64,000 nt of DNA from Lycium barbarum (taxonomy: Eukaryota > Streptophyta > Magnoliopsida > Solanales > Solanaceae): positions 77,954,307 through 78,018,306 of the forward strand of contig NC_083339.1 of the NCBI RefSeq assembly GCF_019175385.1. The letters run 5' to 3'. Made by a program: the position numbers and the translations under genes. Below the pieces are notes generated by a model, which was given only the letters and a program-made list of their open reading frames with translations, made no database searches and was not told the origin of the DNA. Positions 34,820 through 48,100 of the stretch are shown here, in pieces. Position 1 is the stretch's first letter, and each line of letters opens with the position of its first letter.

Positions 34820-37265
34820 TGTCACGACCTAGCTAGGGGCCATGACGGGTACCCGGGGCTAGCCACCGAGCACCACTCGTTCTACTACTCATCTTACTCA
34901 TTTAATGCTATTTTATCAACTTTTATACTCAAATGGTAAGAAAATCATATTTCATATGGAAACATAATTACTTTTATATACATATGCCTCTCGGCCGTCA
35001 AAATAATATATAATTATAATAGCATCTCGTGAGATCATCTAACCCACACTGCGCATCTACGAGCCTCTACTGGAGTGCTAAACATAAGGACGGGACAAGA
35101 CCCCGACATGCCCAAAAATACATGCATATGAATATACACAAATGAATCATCATAAGCACCTCCGAACAAAGAAGTGCTTTCAATCAGCTGACAGCTACTA
35201 CGGATCAGGGTCTAGCTCTCCTCCCTGTCTACCTGTGGGCATGAACACAGCGTCTAAAGAAAACGGACGTCAGTACGAACATTGTACTGAGTATGAGAGG
35301 CATAACAATGAAATAAGGCAATGATATAAACGAAACATCAATATGGAACATCTGTATCTGACTGTCAAGTATAAGGGAAATAATGCATGCTTGCTTACTC
35401 ATACTTGTCATCATTTCATGTATGCGTAAATATATAAGCTGCCCGTCCACATAGGATCGGTGTGATAATCATAACATTAGCCTGCGTCCAGGCCTCCCGC
35501 GTCCGGGGTAGCATCTCATGCCGCCCACTAGTGGTGTCTGCCCATACCATTTGGCCATGGTGTATAGTATAGCTGCCCGCCTTGGCGGTGACTACCCGGC
35601 CAAATAGGCGCGGTGTTATATAATCATCATACATGCTCATCATAATATGCTTATCGTAACATACTTATCATACTACAAGCATAAGGCTTATGAACAACTC
35701 TACTTTATCGGGGTGACGTAAGGTCGTGATCCCCCGATTTCACTATAGAGCATTCTTTGACATTCTGCCTCACCTTGAAGGAACTAACATATAAGGTGAG
35801 TGTGAGCAATAAATAACATCATATCATTTTAGGGTTCATAACATGTCTTTTGTCTTATATAGCTATTCATAGACATAGGCTTTTAACTTTCTGGAATATA
35901 GGAACTCATGAAGAGGAAGGAAAATCATGCTAGAAGATTCATGCCATTAGAAAGAAAGGACTAGCCTCACATAACTTTGGCGTTTAACTAAGCTATCGCT
36001 TGCTTGTTCTCCTTCGATACCACGTTTCTACCTTCAAGAGAGAATTCACATTAACGTTAGTTAATTCGACTATGAGAACGCGCTACTATTTCTAGGGAAA
36101 ATAGGGCAACACTTCCTCGGTTTATACTACTTTTCCCATATTCTATATCGACTCCCACACGCTCACAACAACATTCACAATATCGCAATCAACGATCATC
36201 ATTCATATACATTGACCACAATCCACCATTTCTCTTCAATTTCTCCACATTTATGGTTATAGCTAACTATCGCGTCTCCTCATATATAATACTTATTTCA
36301 TGGTCTAAATGTCATTTATAACGTATTCATAATCACAACACGCCAACATTCATGATTCAACCCAACTACCATCCAACCATGACACTATTCACTCATTAAT
36401 GACCCATTTCCTATGTCTTTCTACAATTCATGTATCTTAACCTTCCAATACCTTAAACAAAATGGTTTAGTCATGAAAGTTACCTTAGATGATGGTTGAA
36501 CAAACCTTGAATGGAATTACTCCTCTAGCATCAAAACCCTACTTCACTTCTTTCGTGTTTCCTTAAGAGAGATGAACTCTAGCTAGGTTTCATACACTTT
36601 GTCTCATGGATTTAGTGTTATTGATCATGAATTTCCTTTGATTTTCTTGTAAATTAAGAGTGGAAAGTATTCTAGAGGTTTCTAGAGAGAAGTATCGTGG
36701 AAATGAAATGAATTTAATGAGCTTGGGTCTCCTTTTAATGACTTCAAATCTGAGCCGGAATGAACAGTAGTTGAAGTGCACAGTGATCGTAAACCCATTT
36801 TATGGTTCGTATTCTAGTTTACGGGCCGTATTTCATGGTCTTATTTAAGCATAACAAAACCAGAAAGGTATGCTGGGAATCATGGTGATTTACGACGCAG
36901 TTTACGGGCCGTATTTCAATTTACGGTTCATATTCCAAGTCGTATTTAACCATTTGAACATTTTACAGAAAGTTGAAGTTTTGTAAGTTGGAATACGACA
37001 TGGCAGTTTACGGGTCGTATACCATTTTACGGTCCGTATTCCATTTTACGATCGACTGGGCCAAAGTGTAAATCTGCAACTTTTTCACATTTTCAGGACC
37101 CATAAGTAGTCGTTGTGGAGCATAACCTACCTCTTATTGCAATTGCCTTTGAAATCCCACTCAAGGTCGTCAAACGTCATTCCCTTCTTATTAAAACATC
37201 ATATACTTGTATTCTTCGTTTGTCTATTCGTTGTACGTTCACGGGAAAATTTCCGAGGTGTAACA
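34820..37265 (-). repeat. Element D 3' LTR (left)
   Basis: It carries the CGTCC-type hairpin near 35250, a CGCCCACTAGTGG/GCCCGCC minisatellite region (35440-35620) and AAG|GTAAC (minus, near 36483). A TTTACGG/CCGTA array (36790-37060) lies upstream of the inferred start. It contains no gene. Confidence 0.93.
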
Positions 37266-37282
37266 CGCTTCCCCCCTTTTGG

Positions 37283-37302
37283 AACATTCGTCCTCGAATG
37301 TT
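37283..37302 (-). other. Palindromic stem and polypurine tract of D
   Basis: AACATTCG-TCCT-CGAATGTT stands next to CTTCCCCCCTTTT (plus strand, 37268-37280) just inside the left LTR. Confidence 0.88.
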
Positions 37303-37538
37303 AAACACTTGGGATTCTACGAAAATTTCACCAGAGTTTGTCCTATAATACGGCACTACCATCCTGTCACAACAACCCACAATATCATTGCCTCACAGGG
37401 CCATAACACAGTAAAACTCAAAAAACAAAAAAGACTTACGAAAGCTCCCTAAAGTAGGAGATATAATATCTGAGTAATGATGGAAATAGGGGTGTTCAAA
37501 TACTCTAATTATTACACTTCATTTATTGCATACTTACC

Positions 37539-40500
37539 TTATATTGTTGGCGTTCCATCTTGAGTTTCTTCTGGGGGTTGGAATAAATGCGGGTACTTGG
37601 GCTTCATACTCTCTTCCGCTTCCTAAGTCATCTCTTCCTGGTTATTGTTTCGCCATAAGACTTTTACTGAAGCTACCTCTTTATTTCGAAGTCTTCGCAC
37701 TTGCCTGTCTAGAATAGCAATAGGCACTTCTTCATAGGTTAGCTTTTCTGTCACTTGCACATCATATATCGGAACAATCTTCGTGGGATCTCCAACACAC
37801 TTGCGGAGCATCGAAACATGGAAGACTAGATGGACTGATTCAAGCTCCGAAGGCAAGTCCAATTCATAGGCGACATGACCCACCTTGCGGATAATTTTAT
37901 AGGGTCCAATATATCTAGGACTTAACTTCCCTTTCTTGCCAAATCTCATCACCCCTTTCATTGGCGATACTTTCAAAAATACCCAATCACCAACTTGAAA
38001 TTCCAAGTCTCGTCAGCGATTGTCTGCATAAGACTTTTGGCGACTTTGGGCCGTTAGCAATCGATCTCGGATCACCTTAACTTTTTCCACTGCTGGCTGA
38101 ATCAACACAGGGCCTACTAGTTGTGCTTCCCCTATTTCGAACCATCCGATTGGGGATCTACATTTTCTTCCACACAAAGCTTCATATGGAGCCATTTGAA
38201 TACTGGTATGGTAGCTATTGTTATACGCAAATTCGATTAGCGGCAAATGATCGTCCCAACTTCCACCTAAATCTAGCACACACGCTCGTAGCATATCTTC
38301 CAAGGTCTGAATAGTACGCTCGGCTTTCCCATCGGTCTGCGGATGAAATGTCGTGCTGAGCTTCACTTGAGTGCCTAGACCTTCTTGAAAGGACCTCCAA
38401 AACTTGGTTGTAAACTGTGCTCCTCTATCTGTATTAATAGATAATGGAATACCATGAAGTCGCACAATTTCTTTGAGATATAACCTCGCATAATCTTCCG
38501 CTGAGTATGTGGTTTTAACTGGGAGAAAATGGGCTGCTTTTGTCAATCTATCCACAATCCCCCATATAGAATCATACCTGCCGCGGGAACGAGGTAACCC
38601 CACAATAAAATCCATGTTGATTACTTCCCATTTCCAAGTAGGGATTTCTATTGCTTGCAATAAGCCTCCTGGCTTCTGATGTTCAACTTTTACTTGTTGG
38701 TAATTTGGACACTGTGCTACAAATTCTGCTATGTCTCTCTTCATGCCATCCCACCAATATATTTGTTTATGGTCATGATACATCTTGGTTGCACCTGGGT
38801 GAATAGAATACCGAGAACAATGTGCTTCTTCTAGAATTCGTCGGTGCAATTCCGCTACATTCAGCACACATAGCCTGCCTCGGTATCTAAGAATTCCATC
38901 CATAGAAACCTCAAATGAAGACTTTGCTTTTCCATGAGATGTGTCTCTGTAACGATACAATTGAGGATCTTCATATTGCCGTTATTTCACTTCCATGTCC
39001 AAGGACGAAACTGTGGGATCATTAATACTAATCCCCACATTACCTAAATCGATTACACGTACTCCAAGATTAGCTAATTGGTGGAGCTCATGAACTAGCT
39101 CTTTCTTTTACGGAGGGACTTCACATAAACTTCGAATTGATCGGCGGCGAAGTGCATCGGCAACTACATTCGCTTTTCCAGGGTGGTACAAAATGTTCAC
39201 ATCATAATCCTTTAACAATTATAACCACCGCCTCTGCCGCAGGTTCAACTCCTTTTGCTTGAAAATGTATTGAAGACTTTTGTGATCTGTATAGATATCA
39301 ACATGCACACCATACAAATAGTGCCTCCATATTTTTAAGGCATGAATAACCGCGGCCAATTCGAGATCATGAGTTGGATAATTCTTTTCATGTTTCCATA
39401 ATTGTCTCGAAGCACATGCATTAAATTTACCATGCTGCATCAATACGCATCCTAATCCGACACCGGAAGCGTCACAATATACAACATAGCCATATGACCC
39501 TTCTGGAAGTGTTAGGACCGGAGCTGAGGTCAATATGCCTTTCAACTCTTGGAAACTGCGCTCACAAGCATCATTCCACTGAAATTTGGCTGACTTCTGG
39601 GTTAGCTTCGTCAATGGGGCTGAAATAGATGAGAAACCCTCTACGAATCTTCTATAATAACCTGCCAAACCCATAAAACTACGGACTTCTGTAGGTGTCG
39701 TAGGCCTTGGCCAAGTATTTACAGCTTCAATTTTCTGCGTGTTAACTCGAATGCCATCATCTGAAATAATATGGCCCAAAAAGGTTACAGAATTTAGCCA
39801 AAACTCACACTTTGAAAATTTTGCACACAATTCTCGGGCACGAAGAATTCCAAGAACAATTCTCAAATGATCTGCATGCTCTGATTTTGTGCGAGGGTAC
39901 ACCAGAATATCATCGATAAACACTATCACAAATAAGTCCAAGAGAGGCCTGAACACATTGTTCATCAAGTTCATACACACGGCCGGAGCATTAGTCAATC
40001 CGAATGACATCACTCGGAATTCATAGTGGCCATATCTCATTCTGAAGGCTGTTTTGGGAATATCCGCTTCTCTAACTCTCATTTGATGGTAACCCGACCT
40101 CAAATCTACTTTAGAAAACCACTTGGCACCCTGTAGCTGATCAAACAAATCGTCAATCCTTGGAGGAGGATATTTATTCTTTATCGTCACTTTTTTCAAT
40201 TGTCTATAATCAATACACATTCGTAGAGAACCGTCTTTCTTCCTTACAAATAGAACGAGTGCTCCCCACGGTGATGAACTGGGTCTAATAAATCCCTTCT
40301 CGAGCAAGTCTTTCAACTACGCCTTTAGCTCTTTACCCTTCCATTCAAGCACGGGCTCTCCCGAAAATTGAAATCGAACCACTTTCGTTCGGCAATCAAC
40401 ATTAGCATAGCATGAAGCCAACCAATCCATACCTATAATTACATTGAAATCTAGCATTTCCAGCTCAATCAAATCAGCCTTGGTCTGGCGATCACATATC

Positions 40501-42020
40501 ACAACTACACAGTTTTTATACACTTGTCTTGCTATCACAGGATCACCAACCGGAGTAGATACCTCAAAAGTTTTAATCGGCTCAGGTTTCACCCCAATAG
40601 AACCGACAACATATGGATTAATATAAGAAAGAGTAGAACCCTGATCTATTAGTGCATATACATCACGGGAGAATATAGACAATGTACCTGTAACTATATC
40701 CGGGGAGGACTCAAGATCCTGTCGTCCGGCTAAAGCATATACACGGGGCTGAGTGGCACCTAAAATAGATGCTGCCCCTCTGCCTCTACCTCGGCCTGCT
40801 GACATCTGGGGAGTCTGCCCTACCGGGCGCACTGAGAAAGAACCAGCCGCTGAACCTGTAGGTTGAACCCCAACTCAACCACTCATCGACGGGCAATCTC
40901 TCATCATGTGCCCAACCTGTCCACAAGTATAACAAACATCCGAACCCTGGCGACACTGTCCGGAATGTAATCTACTGCATTGGCTGCATCGCGGTACTGG
41001 GGATCTCCTCTGGCTATAATCTTCTCTGAACTGGGAACCTGAGGCCCTCGAACTTTGGCCATGTCCTGAACGGAAGGAGCGATCAAATCTCCTACCTGCG
41101 AATCGAGGGGGCGCACTGGTCACTGACTAGCCTAAGTACCTAGGATATGTCTGTCTTGATCCCCCTCTATAGTCACTGTCTGCTCCCATAGATCTGGCCC
41201 TCTTGCTTTGCTTTCTATCACTATCACGATCACTTCTTTGTAGTTGTTGTCGCCCCTCTAAATTTTGAGCATGAGCCTGTATTCGGGAAATATCCATCTC
41301 GTCTTGCAAGGACGCCGTCAAACAATCTCTGAATAAATGTGGCCCTAGGCCACATAAAAATCTATGTACCCGATCTCCCATGTCGGCCACCATAGCCGGG
41401 GCATATCTAGCCAAAGAATTAAATTGCATACTATACTCCCGGGCACTCATATTTCCTTGCCTCAAATTTAGAAATCTATCCGCTCTAGCTCGACGGACCT
41501 CGGGTGGAAAATAGTGACGAATGAAAGCATCCACGAATTCTTGCCAAACCGGAGGAGGTGCATTCTCTCCTCTTGATAATACCCAGTTATTATACCATAA
41601 AACTACCACATCTCGGAGTCTATAAGATGCCAACTCAACGGATTCAGTTTCGGAGGCATGGAAAATCTTCAATGTCCTCAACATCTCATCTATGAAACCT
41701 TGTGGGTCTTCATCCGACTTTGACCCGAAGAACTCCGGAGGATTTAGAATCATAAAATCACGGGCTTTGGTACTTGCTGCCCTATCACTTGAACTCGCAT
41801 TTTGTCGTTGTGCCTGTGCGGTAACCAATTGTGTCAATAGATGTATGGCCTCGGTCATTTATTGACCCGAAGTAACCGGTGGAGGAATTGGAGGTGGAGC
41901 TCCTCCTTGTCCTTCCACATTAGGCGGGGTAGAAGAAGTATTAGACAAGGCCTCATTATGTGATTCGCCTTCTTCTATAGTCATCGGAGGCTCTCTTTCT
42001 ACCCGCCTCTTTGCCGTAGT
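37539..42020 (-). pseudogene. Element D gag-pol, main part
   Basis: All pieces share one frame, so damage is by stops and one deletion rather than frameshifts. Order on the minus strand: gag (41127-42020), cysteine/CCHC knuckles (about 40920-41010), protease LIDQGST (about 40650), reverse transcriptase with FIDD (39700-40316), RNase [10 protein letters not shown] (39219-39520), integrase (38013-38840), chromodomain-like tail to a TAA at 37539-37541. Stops occur at about 41859, 41124, 40875, 40317, 39219, several in 38961-39218, 38010 and 37620 (Trp TGG to TAG). Between EWKG and KELK near 40340 about 95 codons of the protease-reverse transcriptase linker are missing. Not functional. Confidence 0.94.
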
Positions 42021-45000
42021 TGTAACGACCCAACACCGTAGGCCGTGACTAGTGCCCGATCTTGGCACTCAAATGCATTCCAGTATATAGCAGAAGCCGA
42101 CAAGGCTTTATTTCAAATTTAGCTAATTTCCAGAAAAATTTCGGCAGAGTCTCCTTTGTTTTACGGACTATCCCAAATACCCTGCACGCAGAAAATACCA
42201 ACAAAGGCCACACAGGACCAACAGAGCAACATTTAAATATATGCGGACCGGCCGCCGCGGCGAATGGGATTCTCCCAAACACAACATATACACACATCTG
42301 TACAGAAAGACCCTAACCCACAAACATGTCTACAGACCTCTAAACAGACCAACAGAATCATATGGCGGGACAGGGCCCCGCCGTACCCATGAACGAGAAT
42401 ATACATATATAAAAGTGACAGACTGTACCAAAAGATGGCTTTGAATAAAAGAGCGCTCCAAATGGTAGAAAAGATATCCTATACAGACGGATCGGCAAAC
42501 CTGTCGTCGGTACCTGCGCGGCATGAAAACGCAGCCCCCGAGGAAAGGGGGTCAGTACGAAATATGTACTGAATATGTAAAGCCTGAATTACAGAAACAA
42601 AATCATAACTGGTACAGAACGTACAGAAAGTGAGCAGAAAATCCAAAGTATCAAATACATATTTTCAAAACATGCAGAGTGTGTACAGAAACATATGTCA
42701 TGTCAAATCCGGCCCCTGCCAAGGGACTCAGCAGACAGAACGTGGCCACCCTCCCGACGCTGGTGCCACAACACAGAAGAATCAGAATGGGGGCATAACC
42801 CCGTCACATAATATATCACATCAGATGGCCATAGCAAATCGTATCAGAACAAGCGTACATGGCACAGCATACTCCACAAACCCATGTACGCATATACCTG
42901 CCCCCTCACATCGAGGCACGACGAACAATGCAAAGGATCACGCTTGACAACATATCCTGGCCCGGGCTCAGTGTGGGAAACATTGGGGCATCCACGAATG
43001 GAGTAGTGAGAGACTAATGCAGCTAAAATATCATAACTGTTTCCATAGACTCGACGAGGCATATCAAAAACAAACCAATCCAATGAAGTCGGAAGGGATC
43101 TTAATAAATGAGTTTCGGATATCATAGTGAATTACAGAGTATAACCTTTCTGAAGTCGTTCCGAGTGTCAAAACAATTTATCAGACTTAATGGAATATTT
43201 AAAAAAATGTTTGTTAAGTAATTAGAATGGTAGTCAAAACATTTCTTTCAAAAATCGCTCGAAAGTAAGACTAGAGTACAATAAGGGCAAAACCGGGAAT
43301 AGCGGGCCCACCTCAGGATAAGCAAGGCGGTGGGCTCAAATTACATATTTTAAGCTTATGGGGTCACCTACAAAGGTTCTACGGACGTTCTATAGCTTTC
43401 CAAGTAGTTTAGGGAAAGTTTGCATGATTATCAAGAATACAAACCAAAAAGGGCTCAATCTTACTGAAGGAAAAAGTGAGATTTTCAATTGCGGATTCCG
43501 ATGGGCAGAAAGTCTTTCGAGTCCCGAATCCGATTCTAATACACTTAGGCATGCCAAAAGAAGGATCGGGGTAGCTTTACATACCTTTTGAGCTTTGCAC
43601 GCCTATCCAAGCTCACTCCCCGTTTCGTCGAAAATCTGCAAATGGTCACATTTACCAATTGTAAGTTATAGATGCTACGAATTCGATTCAACTCATATTT
43701 GTCTACCGAAATTTCGGCAGCACTTCCCCTATACATATAGCACCCCCGAGAATTCAACTCGGCTCAAACCCATCAACAACAACCCAAACAACAACATCAA
43801 CATCAACAACAAACATTAGAAACACAATATGACACAACTAGTTCTACTTGCCGACATAATTCCATAACCTTCATTTCAACTTCAATTTCCAAACCAATCT
43901 CAAGGGTTTCACATCCATTATCAATCTAAATCATCACAACATAGTTTAGAAGTATTTCATATCGTTTCCTTAAATTATACACACGATATACATAATATAC
44001 AAACTTTCCGCCAAAGTCAGAACTCATTCAAAACTTCTAATCTTTGGCATACATATTCATAACATATTTCCAACTTCCAAATTCATCAATACACATCATA
44101 ATTTGCAACCTAATAACTTCATTTTCATAATGTCGTAAAATCATACTTAAGCGACATAAGTTCCTACATTCCATTTCAAAGAAAACTCATATCATTTTAC
44201 TTTCATTTACATTGCAAGAATCACAATAACACAATTAACACACTAGACAAACTTAATCCATTTCCATTCCACACACCCCATACCACACGGCCAAGCACCC
44301 CACTACCAACTTCTATCCAATTCATTCAATTTTCATTTCCAACATGCATTTCACCACAACCACAACTAGAATATAACATAAATTCAACACATTATAGGTA
44401 TACAACACATATACCCTCACGGCTACACACCATATTCCAAACCCACTTTGAAAACTTCCATTTTTCCATACCATCAACTCATTCCCACATACTACAACAC
44501 AAACAAAACATCACAACACAAAAATAAGGGATGAATTCTTACCTTATCCTCTAGTCTTCTTTACTTGAACAAGTGATTAAATTGAGGAACCAAGTGCTTC
44601 TTCCTCCAAGACAACTACACCAAGTTGAAAAGGGACCTTAAATTAGTAGGATTTCAATAAGAAATTAATTTTTGGAGGAAGATTTTTTAGGGTTGCTCTC
44701 CCCTAGTCAAACCCGAAACCCCTCTTCTTGCTCTCTCTTGTTTTCTTATTTCTCTCCTTTTGTTCTGTCTCTTTATTTTTCTCTTGAACCTTCTACTATA
44801 TAAGTCAATTAACCACATGGGAATTTAATTAATTCCCATGGGCTTGGACCCCCATAAATGGCCGGCCACCCTTGGCTTTGGGCCTCAATTTTGTGTCTTA
44901 TTCTTTTGAGCCCATTTAGTTATAATTCTTGTTTTGTAATTCCCGAAAATAATTTCCAAAATTCCAAAGTTTCCCTTAGTCTCCCTCGACACTTCCACAT

Positions 45001-45113
45001 TAATATTCTTTCACAAATAACTCATGTGCTAAATATAATCAATTATGACATTATTTCATACAAGTCAAGATTATTTCTAATTTTCCAAATGTGCGAAAAC
45101 ACGGGATATAACA
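42021..45113 (-). repeat. Element E 3' LTR (left)
   Basis: On the plus strand it starts TGTAACGACC (one change from TGTCACGACC) and ends GGGATATAACA. It contains GGCGGG/CCCGCC (42364-42382), CCCCC/GGGGG with CAGTAC/GTACTG (about 42533-42571), AAG|GTATGTAAAGC (minus, near 43585) and AAG|GTAAGAATTC (minus, near 44540). A TATATAG box (minus) lies near 44800. It has no gene. Confidence 0.95.
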
Positions 45114-45117
45114 TCCT

Positions 45118-45157
45118 CCCCCCCCCCCCCCCTTTAGAACATTCGTCCTCGAATGTT
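45118..45157 (-). other. Polypurine tract (G15) and palindromic stem of E
   Basis: Fifteen cytosines on the plus strand (45118-45132) give a G15 polypurine tract, against 6-7 G in the other elements. AACATTCG-TCCT-CGAATGTT follows at 45138-45157. The gag-pol stop (45156-45158) falls at the edge of this stem. Confidence 0.9.
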
Positions 45158-48100
45158 AAATTAATCTTATAGGGTCTGAAAATACTTCGGGGGAGTTTCT
45201 GTTTATAGACAGCACATTCGTTATTGAAATGGAATTAAACAAAGATTCGAGATTACCTGTAGGCATAGGGAACAGATGAGGATATTTGTTCTTCATCTCC
45301 TCTTCGGCCTCCCAGGTCATTTCTTCCCTATTGTTGTTCCGCCACAGCACCTTAACAGAGGCTACATCTTTGTTCCGGAGCTTCCTTACCTGGCGGTCCA
45401 AGATAGCTACGGGCTGCTCCTCATAAGATAACTGCTCCGTCACCAGAATATCATCCGCAGGGAATATTCTGGAGGGATCACCAATGCATTTGCGGAGCAT
45501 AGATACATGGAATACCGGATGTACCGCTTCCAAATCTGATGGCAGATCTAACTCATAGGCGATATCTCCAATTTTTCTAATAATCTGATAAGGCCCAATA
45601 TAACGCGGACTGAGCTTACCCTTCCTACCGAACCGCATCACGCCTTTCATAGGCGATACCTTCAGGAATACCCAATCGCCTACCTGGAATTCCAACGGTC
45701 GACGCCGTTTATCAGCGTATGACTTCTGTCGACTCTGGGCTGCTAACAGTCGCTCTCGGATAAGTTTCACCTTATCAACGGCCTGCTGTATCATATCTGG
45801 GCCAATTAACTCTGTCTCGCCAATATCAAACCAGCCGATAGGTGACCTGCATTTCCTACCATATAAAGCCTCGTACGGAGCCATCTGGATGCTGGAATGG
45901 TAGTTGTTATTATACGCAAATTCAATCAATGGCAAGTGATCCTCCCAACTACCTCTGAAATCAATAACACAGGCCCGCAACATATCTTCAAGTGTCTGTA
46001 TAGTGCGCTCGGCCTGTCCGTCGCTCTGAGGATGGAATGATGTGCTCAGACTCACCTGAGTCCCTAATCCTTCTGAAAAGATCTCCAGAAGTTCGTCGTG
46101 AACTGAGCACCTCTGTCAGTAATAATAGATATAGGAACTCCATGTAGTCGCACAATTTCTTTAATATAAATCCAGGCATAATCCTCAGCGGAATAAGTAG
46201 TTCTGACGGGGAGAAAATGGGCTGATTTTGTCAGCCTATCAACAATAACCCAGATGGAATCATACTTCCTTGGAGTGCGAGGAAAAACCTGTAATGAAGT
46301 CCATATTAATGATCTCCCACTTCCACGTCGGAATTTCCATTTCCTGCAACAGTCCACCCGGTTTCTGATGTTCAATCTTGACCTGCTGACAATTGGGACA
46401 CTGGGCGACGAACTCAGCGATATCCCGTTTCATGCCATCCCACCAGTATAGGCATCTAAGATAATGGTACATCTTCGTAGACCCAGGATGAACAGAATAG
46501 CGAGCATAATGTGCCTCGCCCATAACCTGCTGCCGAAGCCCTACAATATCAGGTACACACAACCTGCCTCTGTATAGTAACGTTCCGTCTGGTGTAAACT
46601 CGAACGGAGTCTTCTCCTTTTCATGGGCAGTGTCTCTGTATCGAGCTAAAACAGGATCTTCATATTGATGCCGTTTGATATCTTCCTTAATAGATGATTT
46701 AGAAACCCCTCGGACAGAAATCCGTGTACCGCCAGAATCGGCCAGACGAACCCCAAGATTAGCCAACTGGTGAATATCACGTACTAGCTCCTTCCGGTCT
46801 GGCTGTAAATCTGCCAAGCTGCCCATAGATTTCCGGCTAAGCGCATCTGCAACAACATTAGCCTTGCCCGGATGATACAGAATATCCATATCATAGTCTT
46901 TCAGGAGCTCCAGCCACCTCCACTGCCGCAAATTAAGCTCTTTCTGCTTGAAAATATACTGGAGACTCTTATGATCTATATAGATATCGACATGCACGCC
47001 ATATAAATAATGTCTCTATATATTCAGAGCATGAATCACCGCTGCAAGCTCCAGATCGTGGGTAGGTTAATTCCTTTCATGTTTTTTGAGCTGTCGGGAA
47101 GCATAAGCTATAACTCTGCCGTGCTGCATCAATACACAGCCCAATCCCATGCCAGAAGCGTCACAATAAATAACATATCCATCGGGTCCCTCTGGAAGAG
47201 TCAGAACTGGGGCTGTAGTCAGCTTCTCTTTCAGCAACTGGAAGCTTCATTCACAAGCATCAGTCCACTGGAACTTGGCTCCCTTCTGAGTTAGCCTTGT
47301 CAAAGGCGCTGAAATCGAAGCAAACTTTTCCACAAATCTTCTGTAATAGCCTGCTAATCCCAGAAAACTACGTACCTCTGTGGGCGTCGTGGGTCTAGGC
47401 CAATTCTTCACGGTTTCAATCTTCTGTGTGTCCACCCGGACACCATCAGCTGCAATAATATGTCCCAAGAATGCCACTGAAGCCAGCCAGAATTCACATT
47501 TAGAAAATTTTGCATATAATTTCTGATACCGAAGTACCCCAAGTACCGCTCTCAGATGATCTGCGTGCTCTGCCTCGGACCGAGAATAAACATGAATATC
47601 ATCGATAAATACAATTACGAACATGTCTAAGAACGGCCTGAATACCCGGTTTATTCAATCCATGAATACCGCAGGAGCATTAGTCAGCCCAAAAGACATA
47701 ACTCTGAATTCATAATGCCCATATCTGGTCCGGAACGCTGTCTTAGGAATATCAGCCTCTCGTACCCATACCTGGTGATAGCCTGACCGAAGATCTATCT
47801 TCGAAAAATATTTGGCGCTCTGCAACTGATCAAACAAATCATCAATTCTGGGGAGCGGGTATTTATTCTTTATGGTTACCTTATTCAGCTGCCGATAGTC
47901 AATACACATACGCAGCGACCCGTCTTTCTTACGCACAAATAATACCGGAGCTCCCCAAGGTGAAGTACTGGGTCTGATGAAGCCTTTTTCTAACAGATCC
48001 TTCAACTGCTCTTTCAGTTCTTTCAATTCTGCCGGTGCCATTCTGTACGAGGGAATAGATATCGGCTGAGTATCTGGAAGCAAATCAATAGTAAAATCTA

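Noticed and set aside
34820..37265. This LTR as an independent solo LTR in B
   Set aside because: Its partner with primer site and gag start lies at 53685-56133 in the same orientation, and B integrase continues on both sides, so the two LTRs bound one element.
42630..42947. 105-codon frame repeated at 50922-51239
   Set aside because: The repeat is the E LTR pair; the frame crosses the hairpin and minisatellite region and has no domain.
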